A stretch of DNA of 64,000 nt from Actinomycetota bacterium. GTDB taxonomy: Bacteria > Actinomycetota > Actinomycetes > Propionibacteriales > Propionibacteriaceae. The DNA is taken from positions 62,001-126,000 of the forward strand of contig JAIUOR010000010.1 of NCBI GenBank assembly GCA_020161795.1. The letters are read 5' to 3'. The stretch's first letter is position 1. Each line of letters begins with the position of its first letter. This document shows, piece by piece, positions 17,419-25,759 of this stretch. The position numbers and the translations under genes were made by a program. The notes under the pieces are model-generated. The model searched no databases and had not been told where the DNA came from. It saw only the letters and a list, made by a program, of their open reading frames with translations.

Positions 17419-18672
17419 CTACTTCTTGATTTGACCCTCGATGTCGGAGATCATCTTCTGCCAGCCCTCGACCGGCTCCTGCTTGCCGGAGACGATGTTG
17501 GCCTGGGTGACTCCCCAGAACGTCCACACCGCTGCCATCTCGGGGATGGACGGCATCGGGACGGCCGTGCTGGCGACCGTGGCGAAGCCCGCGGCCAGCG
17601 GATCGCTGGCGGCCTTCTCCGCCGCGCTGGTGAGCGCCGGGGTCCGGTTGCCGACCTCGTACAGCGCGTACTGCACGTCGGTGGTGGCGATGTAGTTGGT
17701 CAGGAAGTCGTTGGCGACGATCGCGTTCTGGGACTGGGCCGAGACGTAGAAGCCCTGGACGCCCACGAACGGCGAGGCGGTCTGGCCGCCGGCCGACGGG
17801 ATCGGGTCGATCGCCAGCTTCAGGTCCTTGAACGAGTCGATCATCCACGGGCCGCCGATGATGAACGGCGAGTCGCCCTTGGCGAACGAGCTGACCGCGA
17901 TGTCGTAGGTGATGGCGGTGTCGATGGTGCCGGCCTTGCCCTGCTCGGCCAGCCAGGTGGCGAAGGCCTCACCCTGGGCGCCGCCCATCGCCAGCTCGCT
18001 GGTGTAGGAACCGTCCGGGTTCTGCTTGAACACCGGGGCGCCGAAGGAGTTCTGCAGCGGGTACATGGTGTACGGGTCACCGGTCTCCCCCACCTGGATC
18101 AGGATGGGGTACTTGGTGCCGGCGGCCTTGCCGGCGGCCAGGGCGTCGTCCCAGGTTGCCGGGGCCTCGGCGGCCAGTTCGGTGTTGCGGATCAGGCCGA
18201 TGTTCTCGATCGCGTACGGGACGCCGTAGAGCTGGCCGTCCTGGCTGAAGGCCGACAGCGCGACCGGTTCGAACTCTGCGGCCTTGTCGCCCATCTCGAT
18301 CGGGGCGACGACGCCGTTCTGGATCAGGTTGCCCAGCCAGTCGTGCGCGCCGATGGTGATGTCGGGGCCCTTGCCGAGGGGAACCTGGGTGGTGAAGTCG
18401 GACTGGATGTCCTCGTAGTTCTTCTGGACGATCTTCACCTGGGCGTTGGTGGCCTCGGTGAACACCTTCCCGGCGCTCTCGACTGCGTCCTTGCGGGTCT
18501 CGTCGACCCAGATCGTCAGTTCTGCGCCGGTGTAGTCGGTGGGCGCCTGCGTCGTCGGAGCCGATGTCGCCGGCTCGGTCGGGGCAGGTGTCGTGGCGGC
18601 CGGGCCGCCTCCGCACGCGGTGAGCGCGACCAGGCTGGCCGCGATCCCAATGGTGGCGATGCCTCTTCGCAT
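17419..18672 (-). CDS. malE: Maltose/maltodextrin-binding lipoprotein
   Basis: A 417-residue extracellular solute-binding protein of family 1. The N-terminus MRRGIATIGIAASLVALTACGGG has a lipobox (LTAC, Cys 20), followed by a Thr/Pro/Ala-rich linker of about 25 residues. The mature domain starts GAELTIWVDETRKDAVESAGKVF, as in maltose-binding proteins, and includes GPDITIGAHDWLGNLIQNGVV and the C-terminal VWTFWGVTQANIVSGKQEPVEGWQKM. It is first in the malEFG operon and divergent from a LacI regulator that probably controls it. Confidence 0.93.
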   Translation of the reverse strand: MRRGIATIGIAASLVALTACGGGPAATTPAPTEPATSAPTTQAPTDYTGAELTIWVDETRKDAVESAGKVFTEATNAQVKIVQKNYEDIQSDFTTQVPLGKGPDITIGAHDWLGNLIQNGVVAPIEMGDKAAEFEPVALSAFSQDGQLYGVPYAIENIGLIRNTELAAEAPATWDDALAAGKAAGTKYPILIQVGETGDPYTMYPLQNSFGAPVFKQNPDGSYTSELAMGGAQGEAFATWLAEQGKAGTIDTAITYDIAVSSFAKGDSPFIIGGPWMIDSFKDLKLAIDPIPSAGGQTASPFVGVQGFYVSAQSQNAIVANDFLTNYIATTDVQYALYEVGNRTPALTSAAEKAASDPLAAGFATVASTAVPMPSIPEMAAVWTFWGVTQANIVSGKQEPVEGWQKMISDIEGQIKK

Positions 18673-18731
18673 TCGTCTCCCTTTCCTGGGGCGTCACGCC
18701 GGTCCGATTCCCGGCGGCTGTCGTAGCAACA

Positions 18732-18783
18732 GTAACGGCCGCTTACGCGATTACGCAATCTTTTACGTAACGTTGCGATAACG
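18732..18783. promoter_or_regulatory. mal/lacI divergent control region with GTAACG-type operators
   Basis: The 184-base gap between malE and the LacI gene holds repeated GTAACG/TTACG motifs: GTAACG at 18732, TTACG at 18743, 18751 and 18763. A LacI-like dyad at 18763-18781 (TTACGTAACGTTGCGATAA) is centred on AACGTT, the usual CG-centred symmetry of LacI-family operators. CGTAACGTTGCGATAACG (18766-18783) is matched at 15 of 18 bases upstream of the sugar ABC operon (49252-49269). Confidence 0.55.
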
Positions 18784-18856
18784 ATGCTTGTGTTCCGTAA
18801 TTCATTGCAGAATCCTGTAACCTGCTAGCCCGCTGCATCCGGATCGGAGTGGACCC

Positions 18857-19915
18857 ATGGCAGTCAAGCGCGCGGCCAGCGCTCCCAAGCCACGGCTGCA
18901 GGACATAGCGGAATTCGCCCAGGTGAGCACCGCCACGGTCTCCCGCGTCCTGAACGGGAAGCCAGGTGCCTCCGAGGACGTCCGGCGCTCGGTGCTGGCC
19001 GCCCTCGACATGCTGGGCTATGAACGTCCAGCCATCCTGAAGACCAGGGCTCAGGGCCTGGTGGGCGTGGTGGTGCCCGAACTCGACAACCCGGTCTTCC
19101 CCGCCTTCGCCCAGAACATCGAGGCCCGGCTCTCCCAGCAGGGCTACACGGCCCTGCTGTGCACCCAGTCCCCCGGCGGCACCACCGAGGAGCAGATCAT
19201 CGAACTGCTGGTCAGCCAGGGCGCCAGCGGTGTGATCTTCGTCTCCGGCCTGCACGCGGACGCCCACGCCTCCCACGACCAGTACCGAGAACTGGCGGCC
19301 CGCGGCATTCCGCAGGCCTTCGTCAACGGCTTCGCCGAGGACGTCGAGGGGATCTTCGTCGCCACCGACGACATGGCCGCCATCGAGGCCTCCGTCCGCC
19401 ACCTGGTGTCGCTGGGTCACGAGCGGATCGGGCTCACCATCGGCCCCGACCGGTTCGTGCCGAGCCAGCGCAAGATCGCCGGATTCCGGGCCGCCCTGCA
19501 CCAGCAGCTGGGCATCACCGATGCCGATCCCCACATCGCCTCCTCCCTCTACACGATGGAGGGCGGCCATGCCGCCGCGGCGGGTCTGATCGCCACCGGC
19601 CACACCGGCCTGGTCTGCGGCTCGGATCTGATGGCGCTCGGCGCGATCCGCGCCGCCCGCTCGGTCGGGCTGTCGGTGCCCGACGACATCTCGGTGGTCG
19701 GCTACGACGACTCGTTGATGGTGGCGTTCATCGATCCGCCGTTGACGACCATCCGCCAGCCGGTGTCCGAGCTCAGCGCCGCCGTGGTGGCCACCTTGAT
19801 CAACGAGATCGGGGGCAGCCCTGGTCCGCGCAGCGAACTGATCTTCCGGCCGGAACTTGTCGTCCGCAACTCGACCCACGCCGCTCCGCACCAGGTCGGC
19901 GCGCGGAGCAGCTGA
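18857..19915 (+). CDS. LacI family transcriptional regulator of the mal operon
   Basis: A 352-residue regulator. Residues 14-35 form the LacI helix-turn-helix and hinge (LQDIAEFAQVSTATVSRVLNGKPG), followed by a periplasmic-binding-protein-like effector domain starting GLVGVVVPELDNPVFPAFAQNIE and containing VVGYDDSLMVAFIDPPLTTIRQP near the end. ATG 18857 has CGGAGTGG upstream. It is divergent from malEFG, so a maltose or maltodextrin-responsive repressor is the natural inference; the effector is not visible from sequence. Confidence 0.92.
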   Translation: MAVKRAASAPKPRLQDIAEFAQVSTATVSRVLNGKPGASEDVRRSVLAALDMLGYERPAILKTRAQGLVGVVVPELDNPVFPAFAQNIEARLSQQGYTALLCTQSPGGTTEEQIIELLVSQGASGVIFVSGLHADAHASHDQYRELAARGIPQAFVNGFAEDVEGIFVATDDMAAIEASVRHLVSLGHERIGLTIGPDRFVPSQRKIAGFRAALHQQLGITDADPHIASSLYTMEGGHAAAAGLIATGHTGLVCGSDLMALGAIRAARSVGLSVPDDISVVGYDDSLMVAFIDPPLTTIRQPVSELSAAVVATLINEIGGSPGPRSELIFRPELVVRNSTHAAPHQVGARSS

Positions 19916-19918
19916 GCG

Positions 19919-20536
19919 CTACTCCTCGAAGGCGGAGGGATCCCCCGCGCCGACGCGGAGCACCTCCACCCCGTCGGAGAGGTCCACGATGGTGGTCAGG
20001 CTGCTGCCGGCATCGCCGGAATCGACGACCGCGTCCAGGCTGGCGCCGAGTTCCTCCAGCACCTGCCAGCCCTCGATCATCGGCGAGTCCTCGCCCGGCA
20101 GGATGAGCGAGCTCGACATCAGCGGGCCGATCTCGCGGACCAACGCCAGCGCCGTGGTGTGCTGCGGCACCCGGACGCCGACCGTCTTCTTCTTCGGGTG
20201 CAGCATCACCTTCGGAGCCTCACGGGTGGCCTTCAGAATGAAGGTGTACGGCCCGGGGGTGTGCGCCTTGACCGCCCGGAAGACGTTGTTGTCCATCTGG
20301 ACGTACTGCCCCAGCTGCGCGAATTCGGCGCAGACCAGCGTGAAGTGGTGATTCGGGCCGAGCTCGCGGAGCGCCCGGATCCGGGCCAGCCCGTCGGCAT
20401 TGCCGAGCCGGGTGCCCAGCGCGTACCCGGAGTCGGTCGGGTAGGCGATCAGGCCGTCCTTACCGACGATCGCCGCCACCTGGGAGATCGCCCGGGGCTG
20501 GGGGTTGTCGGGATGCACATCGAAGTACCTCGCCAT
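19919..20536 (-). CDS. Sua5/YciO/YrdC family protein (YciO type)
   Basis: A 205-residue member of the Sua5-YciO-YrdC family. Members of the TsaC branch make threonylcarbamoyl-AMP for tRNA t6A; the YciO branch is similar in fold and its role is less settled. The sequence IAYPTDSGYALGTRLGNADGLARIRALRE and PGPYTFILKATREAPKVMLHPKKKTVGVRVP fits the YciO branch, with the KKKTVGVRVP segment characteristic. The ATG at 20536 lies 7 bases after a TAGAGT box, suggesting a leaderless mRNA divergent from the MalY-like gene. Confidence 0.88.
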   Translation of the reverse strand: MARYFDVHPDNPQPRAISQVAAIVGKDGLIAYPTDSGYALGTRLGNADGLARIRALRELGPNHHFTLVCAEFAQLGQYVQMDNNVFRAVKAHTPGPYTFILKATREAPKVMLHPKKKTVGVRVPQHTTALALVREIGPLMSSSLILPGEDSPMIEGWQVLEELGASLDAVVDSGDAGSSLTTIVDLSDGVEVLRVGAGDPSAFEE

Positions 20537-20542
20537 GGCGCC

Positions 20543-20548
20543 ACTCTA
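20543..20548 (-). promoter_or_regulatory. -10 box (TAGAGT) of the Sua5/YciO gene
   Basis: TAGAGT on the minus strand, 6 bases before ATG 20536. Confidence 0.5.
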
Positions 20549-20573
20549 CCCAGACCTGGGGACCCGCCTCGGA

Positions 20574-20579
20574 TAGGGT
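20574..20579 (+). promoter_or_regulatory. -10 box (TAGGGT) of the MalY/PatB gene
   Basis: TAGGGT ends 7 bases before ATG 20587 and only one base before the in-frame ATG 20581. The spacing favours 20587 as the leaderless start. Confidence 0.5.
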
Positions 20580-20586
20580 CATGGGC

Positions 20587-21708
20587 ATGCCGATCCTCTC
20601 CCTGACCGAAGCCGAGCTGCGCAACCGGACCAGCCTGAAGTGGCGGACCTACGACCCCGATGTGCTGCCGCTGTGGGTGGCGGAGATGGACGTGGCGATG
20701 CACCCGGCGGTCGCCGACGCCGTGGCTGCCGCGGCCCGGAACGGCGACACCGGCTACCCGCACGGACGCGACTACGCCGAGGCCTTCGCGGCGATGGCCC
20801 AGGCGACCTGGGGGCTGGAGCTCGCGCCACCGCAGATCAGGCAGTCCGGCGACGTGATGAACGGCATCCTCGCCGTGCTGTCGGTGACCTCCGCGCCCGG
20901 GGACGCCGTGGTGATCAACCCGCCGATCTATCCGCCCTTCCGGCAGGTGATCTCCGGCTACGGACGGCGGATCGTCGAAGTGCCGCTGACCGACGGGGCG
21001 CGGCTCGATCTGCCCGCGCTGGAGGCGGCGCTGGCCGACCGTCCGGCGGCCTATCTACTGTGCTCGCCGCACAACCCCCACGGGACGGTGCACACCGCCG
21101 AGGAGCTCGCGACGGTCGCCGGGCTCTGCGCGGAGTACGGAGTCCAGCTGGTGGTGGACGAGATCCACGCCCGGCTCGTCGATCCCGGCGTCCGGTTCGT
21201 CTCGGCGTTGTCGGTGCCCGGCGGGGAGAACGCGATCGTGGTGACCTCGGCCGGCAAGGCGTGGAATCTGGCCGCCTTCAAGGCCGGGCTGATCATCGGC
21301 GGCGCCGATGCCGGTTCGGTGCTGCGCCGGCTCCCGCCGCTGGCGCTGCAGGCGATGGGCCACTGGGCGGCCATCGCGCACACCGCCGCGATGCGGCACG
21401 CCCAGGAGTGGGTGGACGAGGTGTCGTCCGAGATTGCGGCGAACAAGCGTCTGCTCGCGCGGCTGCTGGAGGAGCACCTTCCCGGCACGGTCTATCGTCC
21501 GGGCGAGGGGACCTATCTCGCCTGGGTCGACTGTTCGGCGCTGGGCCTCGACGACCCGGCCCGGGCCTTCCTGGAGCGGGGCCGGGTGGCCTTCTCCCCC
21601 GGTGTGAACTTCTCCTCCGACCATCGCCAGTGGGTCAGGATCAACCTGGCCACCAGCCCGGAGTTCGTCACCGAAGCCGTGCGGCGGATGGCGGCGACGC
21701 TGGGCTGA
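20587..21708 (+). CDS. MalY/PatB family PLP-dependent C-S lyase/aminotransferase
   Basis: A 373-residue fold-type I PLP enzyme of the MalY/PatB group, usually a cystathionine beta-lyase that makes homocysteine, pyruvate and ammonia. The N-terminal signature LKWRTYDPDVLPLWVAEMDVAMHP is diagnostic. PLP Lys lies in VTSAGKAWNLAAFKAGLIIGG; CSPHNPHGTVHTAEEL and VVDEIHARLV are conserved. ATG 20587 is preferred over 20581 from the position of the TAGGGT box. In E. coli MalY also binds and inhibits the maltose activator; here the local mal regulator is LacI-type, so that role is not expected. Confidence 0.9.
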   Translation: MPILSLTEAELRNRTSLKWRTYDPDVLPLWVAEMDVAMHPAVADAVAAAARNGDTGYPHGRDYAEAFAAMAQATWGLELAPPQIRQSGDVMNGILAVLSVTSAPGDAVVINPPIYPPFRQVISGYGRRIVEVPLTDGARLDLPALEAALADRPAAYLLCSPHNPHGTVHTAEELATVAGLCAEYGVQLVVDEIHARLVDPGVRFVSALSVPGGENAIVVTSAGKAWNLAAFKAGLIIGGADAGSVLRRLPPLALQAMGHWAAIAHTAAMRHAQEWVDEVSSEIAANKRLLARLLEEHLPGTVYRPGEGTYLAWVDCSALGLDDPARAFLERGRVAFSPGVNFSSDHRQWVRINLATSPEFVTEAVRRMAATLG

Positions 21709-21712
21709 GCGG

Positions 21713-22099
21713 TCAGCTCTCCTGAAGCTCCGCCGTCGCGCTGCCGGAGGCACCCAGGGTGGTGATGCCGATCAGGCTGAGGAACACCGTCTCCACCCGG
21801 GTGGTGGCGTGCACCTCGACCCATCCGGCGCGCAGCGAGACCTCGCCCTCCACGCGGTGGGCCGCCAGAACCTGCCGTGCGGCCGCGACCGCCTGTCCGG
21901 CCTCGGGCGGGTTCCCGGCCAGCCGGGCGGTGGCGGTGGAGTCGACGGCGGCCCGGGACGCCAGCGCCGCGGCGGTCTGTGCGCGGCGGGCAGCCTCCGC
22001 CTGCGCGCCGCCGTCCACCACCAGACCGCAGACCAGGAGCAGCCCTACGACGGACACGGCCACGAAGACGGACACGGCTTGGCCACGTTGATCACGCAT
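21713..22099 (-). CDS. Tad-like pilus assembly pseudopilin (TadE/TadG-like)
   Basis: A 128-residue protein starting MRDQRGQAVSVFVAVSVVGLLLVCGLVVDGGAQAEAARRAQ, the RGQA(x)S motif followed by a single hydrophobic helix and a D/E-rich start of the exposed part typical of TadE/TadG-like pseudopilins. The rest is an Ala-rich extracellular helix and beta-strand region. ATG 22099 is chosen because the motif begins there; the longer frame upstream is shadow. No other tad/flp genes lie in the window, so it is an orphan here. It converges with the MalY-like gene, whose stop is 4 bases away. Confidence 0.7.
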   Translation of the reverse strand: MRDQRGQAVSVFVAVSVVGLLLVCGLVVDGGAQAEAARRAQTAAALASRAAVDSTATARLAGNPPEAGQAVAAARQVLAAHRVEGEVSLRAGWVEVHATTRVETVFLSLIGITTLGASGSATAELQES

Positions 22100-22261
22100 C
22101 AGTGCCTCCCGGGGTGGGTGGAACGACCATTGTGCACCCGGGAGGGCGGCCTGCGACAGGCTCGGGCCCGATCCAGATCGCGTCACAAGCCGCCCGACCG
22201 GCGGGCCTTCCCAGTAGGCTGAGGCCCGTTGTCTCGACCCCTACCGATTGGATCTGCTCCG

Positions 22262-23488
22262 ATGGTTCAGAAAGTCGCCCTGCTCACCGCCGGCGGTTTC
22301 GCCCCCTGCCTCTCATCCGCCATCGGCGGCCTGATCGAGCGCTACACCCAGCTGGCACCCGAAGTGGAGATCATCGCCTACAAGAACGGGTACCAGGGCC
22401 TGCTCACCGGCGACTACCTGCCGGTCACCCAGGTCGTCCGCGACAACGCAGCCCTGCTGCACAAGTTCGGTGGCTCCCCGATCGGCAACTCCCGGGTGAA
22501 GCTGACCAACGCCAAGGATCTGGTCAAGCGCGGCCTGGTCGCCGAGGGCGAGAACCCGCTGAAGGTGGCCGCCGACCGGCTGGTGGCCGACGGCGTCGAC
22601 GTGCTGCACACCATCGGCGGCGACGACACCAACACCACCGCCGCCGACCTGGCCGCCTACCTCGCCGAGCACGACTACGGCCTCACCGTGGTCGGCCTGC
22701 CGAAGACCATCGACAACGACGTCTACCCGATCAAGCAGTCGCTGGGCGCCGACACCGCCGCCGAGATGGGCGCCCGGTTCGCCAAGAACGTGCTGGCCGA
22801 GCACAACGCCGGCACCCGCATCCTGATCGTCCACGAGGTGATGGGACGCAACTGCGGCTGGCTGACCGCCGCCACCGCAGAGAAGTACCACACCTGGGTC
22901 TCCGAGCAGCAGTGGCTGCCCGAGATCGGGCTGGACTCCAAAGCCTGGGACGTGCACGCCGTACTGCTGCCCGAGGCCGTCATCGACATCAAGGCCGAGG
23001 CCGACCGGCTGCTGCACTTGATGGACGAGGTGGGCTGCGTGAACATCTTCCTCTCCGAGGGCGCCGGCATCGCCGACATCGTCGCCGAGATGGAGCGCAA
23101 CGGCGAAGAGGTTGCCCGCGACGCCTTCGGTCACATCCGGCTGGAGCGGATCAACCCGGGCAACTGGTTCAGCAAGCAGTTCGCCGGGATGCTGAAGGCC
23201 CAGAAGGTGCTGGTGCAGAAGTCGGGCTACTACTCCCGCTCGGCCGCCGCCAACGACTACGACCTGGCGCTGATCAAGTCGATGACCGACCTGGCCATCG
23301 ACTCGGCACTCGCCGGGAACCCCGGCGTGATCGGCCACGACGAGGACAACAACGACGAACTGAGCGTGATCGCCTTCGACCGGATCGCCGGTGGCAAGCC
23401 GTTCGACATCACCCAGCAGTGGTACCTCGACCTGCTCGCCGACATCGGCCAGCCGGCCCCGGTTCCGGCACCGCCCGCCGAGCACTGA
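22262..23488 (+). CDS. pfp: Pyrophosphate-dependent 6-phosphofructokinase
   Basis: A 408-residue phosphofructokinase that interconverts fructose-6-phosphate and fructose-1,6-bisphosphate. The motif GGDDTNTT (Asp121, Asp122), instead of GGDGS, identifies a pyrophosphate-dependent enzyme; LPKTIDNDVYPIKQSLGADTAAE holds the catalytic base Asp. Phosphate-binding TAGGFAPCLSSAIGG and SFGGSPIGNS-like FGGSPIGNSRVKLTN are very close to the Propionibacterium freudenreichii PPi-PFK sequence as remembered. ATG 22262 fits that family; an in-frame TTG at 22229 just after TAGGCT is the less likely alternative. PPi-PFK is reversible and spares ATP, fitting a fermentative propionibacterium. A terminator follows. 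Confidence 0.95.
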   Translation: MVQKVALLTAGGFAPCLSSAIGGLIERYTQLAPEVEIIAYKNGYQGLLTGDYLPVTQVVRDNAALLHKFGGSPIGNSRVKLTNAKDLVKRGLVAEGENPLKVAADRLVADGVDVLHTIGGDDTNTTAADLAAYLAEHDYGLTVVGLPKTIDNDVYPIKQSLGADTAAEMGARFAKNVLAEHNAGTRILIVHEVMGRNCGWLTAATAEKYHTWVSEQQWLPEIGLDSKAWDVHAVLLPEAVIDIKAEADRLLHLMDEVGCVNIFLSEGAGIADIVAEMERNGEEVARDAFGHIRLERINPGNWFSKQFAGMLKAQKVLVQKSGYYSRSAAANDYDLALIKSMTDLAIDSALAGNPGVIGHDEDNNDELSVIAFDRIAGGKPFDITQQWYLDLLADIGQPAPVPAPPAEH

Positions 23489-23498
23489 CAACACCCGC

Positions 23499-23527
23499 GG
23501 CGCCCGTCCTCACCGAGGGCGGGCGCC
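23499..23527. terminator. Terminator hairpin downstream of pfp
   Basis: GGCGCCCGTCCT / AGGGCGGGCGCC stem of 12 bp with one G-T pair and a 5-base loop, lying between convergent genes. Confidence 0.8.
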
Positions 23528-23534
23528 GTCGTCT

Positions 23535-24686
23535 TCACTGACGAAGGTGTGTCACCAGCCGGTCGAGGGCCTCGTCCAGTTCGGCGGTCTGGCCGCAGAA
23601 GCTCAGTCGCATCATCCGGTGGCCGTCGACCGGGTCGAAATCCCGGCCCGGCGCCAGGGCGACGCCGGTGGCCGCCAGCACCTCTTCGCACCAGCGCTGG
23701 GTGTCGTCGGTGAGGTGGCTGACGTCGCAGTAGGCGTAGAAGGCGCCGTCCGGTGGGGCGAACGAGGTGATGCCCAGTTCCGGCAGCCGGCGCAGCAGTA
23801 GCTCCCGGTTGGCGGCATAGCGCGCGACATGACCGTCCAGCTCCCGGCTGGAGGCCGCGTCGAATGCGGCCAGGCCGGCCACCTGCGACAACGCGGGAGC
23901 ACAGATCGCCAGGTTTCCCTGCAGCAACTCGACCGGCCGCCGCAGCACCGGCGGCAGCACCAGCCAGCCGACCCGCCAGCCGGTCATGGAGTGGTACTTG
24001 GAGAGCGAGCCCACCACAACGGCGTCGGTGCCGAACTGGCGGGCGCTGGCGCAGCCGCGTCCATACGAGATGCCGTGGTAGATCTCGTCGCTGATCAGCA
24101 GGCAGTGGTGGGCCGCGCACCAGGCGGCGATGGCCGCCAGTTCGGCGGCGTCGACGATCGTCCCGGTCGGATTGGAGGGGCTCGCCAGCACCAGCCCGGC
24201 CGGCACCTCCGGCAGCGCGTCGAGCATGGCGACAGTGGGCTGGTAGCGGGTCCGTTCCCCCACCGGCAGTTCCAGCAGCCGGCAGCCCACGCTGAGGATG
24301 TCGTTGCGGTAGGCGGGGTAGCCCGGACGGGTCATGGCCACCAGGTCTCCGACGTCGAGGGCCGCCAGCAGCGTGAGCAGGAAGCCGCCCGAGGAGCCGG
24401 TCGTCACCACGATCTCGGCGGGATCGACCTCGGCGCCGTAGGTCTCGGCGTAGTGGCGCGCGATCCGCTCCCGCAGCGACCAGTGGCCGGCGGCCTCGGT
24501 GTAGCCGAGTTGATGCTCGGCCAGCGCCGCGGCGGCAGCGGCGAGCACCGGGGCGGGCGCGGGCGTGCCGGGCTGGCCGACGCAGAGCGCGATGGCGTCA
24601 CCGTGGGTTCGCTGGCGCTCGGCGACGGCCTTGACCACCTCCATGACGTGGAAGGGCTCGACCTGACCGCGCAGCGAGGCGCTCAT
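23535..24686 (-). CDS. PLP-dependent aminotransferase, class I/II
   Basis: A 383-residue fold-type I aminotransferase of the aspartate aminotransferase superfamily. LASPSNPTGTIVDAAEL, LLISDEIYHGISYGR, and the PLP lysine in VVGSLSKYHSMTGWRVGWL are conserved; R in MMRLSFCGQ near the end binds the substrate carboxylate. The substrate is not predictable. The ATG at 24686 overlaps the yihY-like gene by 4 bases, and that gene overlaps gcvP by 4, giving a three-gene unit on the minus strand with this gene last. Confidence 0.9.
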   Translation of the reverse strand: MSASLRGQVEPFHVMEVVKAVAERQRTHGDAIALCVGQPGTPAPAPVLAAAAAALAEHQLGYTEAAGHWSLRERIARHYAETYGAEVDPAEIVVTTGSSGGFLLTLLAALDVGDLVAMTRPGYPAYRNDILSVGCRLLELPVGERTRYQPTVAMLDALPEVPAGLVLASPSNPTGTIVDAAELAAIAAWCAAHHCLLISDEIYHGISYGRGCASARQFGTDAVVVGSLSKYHSMTGWRVGWLVLPPVLRRPVELLQGNLAICAPALSQVAGLAAFDAASSRELDGHVARYAANRELLLRRLPELGITSFAPPDGAFYAYCDVSHLTDDTQRWCEEVLAATGVALAPGRDFDPVDGHRMMRLSFCGQTAELDEALDRLVTHLRQ

Positions 24687-25759
24687 CGCGGACGTCGTCC
24701 GAAGAGCAGGCGCAGCCCGCCCACCAGCAGCGCGCCCAGGCCCAGCCCGGTGGCGGCACCTACGGCGTAGCCCGCCTTCAGCCCGGCCCCCATCGACTGC
24801 TCGGCGACCTTGGCCGAGACATAGAGCTGACCGGGCTTGGTCTCCACCGGTTCCTGCTCCGGTTCCGGCGCGGGCGCAGGCTCCGGCTCGGGTTCCGCCT
24901 GGGTGGCCAGCCAGGCCGCGATGAACAGGATCAGGCTGGCGAAGAGGTTGAGGAAGATCATCAGGATGATGATGCCGCCGAAGACGCCGGCGGTCAGATT
25001 GCGGGAGAACGCCTTTACCAGCAGACCGGCGGTCAGCTGGAGCACGAGGAGACCGGCCGCACCCACGCCGGCGCCGAACCACATGTGTCCCCCCGGCACC
25101 CGCTCAGGAGAGAACCAGGCGAACAGCAGCCAGAACAGCCCGGTGCCGGCCGCGAACGAGATCACCAGGCCGATCACCCGCAGCAGGAGCCCCCACCCCG
25201 GCCCGTTGTCGAGCCCGAGCAGGCGCCCGACCTGCTCGGTCAGCGTGGAGGCGGCCGAGGAGGTGATGAAGGTCACCACCACGCCGACGAACATCGCGAT
25301 CAGGCCGGCGAAGTTCGACAGCAGGTCCAACGGGAGCGGCAGCAGCTTGCCCGGATTGTCGACGTCGGAGCGCATCAGCAGCCGCACCGCCCGCTTCAGG
25401 TTCCCCACCCAGTTCGAGCCGAACCAGAAGCCGATCGCCAGCGCGGCGGTCAGCGTGGTGGCCCAGTTGTTCAGCGAATCCTCGATGACCGGCAGGATCT
25501 GCTGGCTGATGTTGCCAGCGCCGGAGAGCGACTCCTCGATCCAGGCGGTGATGCTCGTCAACGCCTCGGGCATCAGCACGGTGAGGGTCATACCGAGGGC
25601 GGCGAAGGCCAGCATCAGGATCGGCACCATGCTTAGCACCGAGTGGTAGGCGATCGCGGCGGCCAACTGGGTACCGCCACGGGTGTTGAAGCGTTCGATG
25701 GCACGCAGGACATGGGCGACCAGCGGTCGCTTCGAGAACTGTTCCCACCAGGTGATCAT
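24683..25759 (-). CDS. YihY/BrkB family membrane protein
   Basis: A 358-residue integral membrane protein with six or more helices of the YihY/UPF0761 (formerly RNase BN/BrkB) family; its function is unresolved and the ribonuclease assignment is obsolete. [27 protein letters not shown] and [20 protein letters not shown] match the family. After the last core helix comes an unusual acidic Glu/Pro repeat tract (about residues 291-309, alternating E and P) and another hydrophobic segment near the C-terminus. The tract is encoded by a low-complexity stretch at about 24840-24900. It is translationally coupled to both neighbours. Confidence 0.85.
   Translation of the reverse strand: MITWWEQFSKRPLVAHVLRAIERFNTRGGTQLAAAIAYHSVLSMVPILMLAFAALGMTLTVLMPEALTSITAWIEESLSGAGNISQQILPVIEDSLNNWATTLTAALAIGFWFGSNWVGNLKRAVRLLMRSDVDNPGKLLPLPLDLLSNFAGLIAMFVGVVVTFITSSAASTLTEQVGRLLGLDNGPGWGLLLRVIGLVISFAAGTGLFWLLFAWFSPERVPGGHMWFGAGVGAAGLLVLQLTAGLLVKAFSRNLTAGVFGGIIILMIFLNLFASLILFIAAWLATQAEPEPEPAPAPEPEQEPVETKPGQLYVSAKVAEQSMGAGLKAGYAVGAATGLGLGALLVGGLRLLFGRRPR

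Noticed and set aside
20587..21708. MalY as regulator of the nearby mal operon
   Set aside because: The MalY effect acts on MalT, an activator absent here; the local regulator is LacI-type and two unrelated transcription units lie between.
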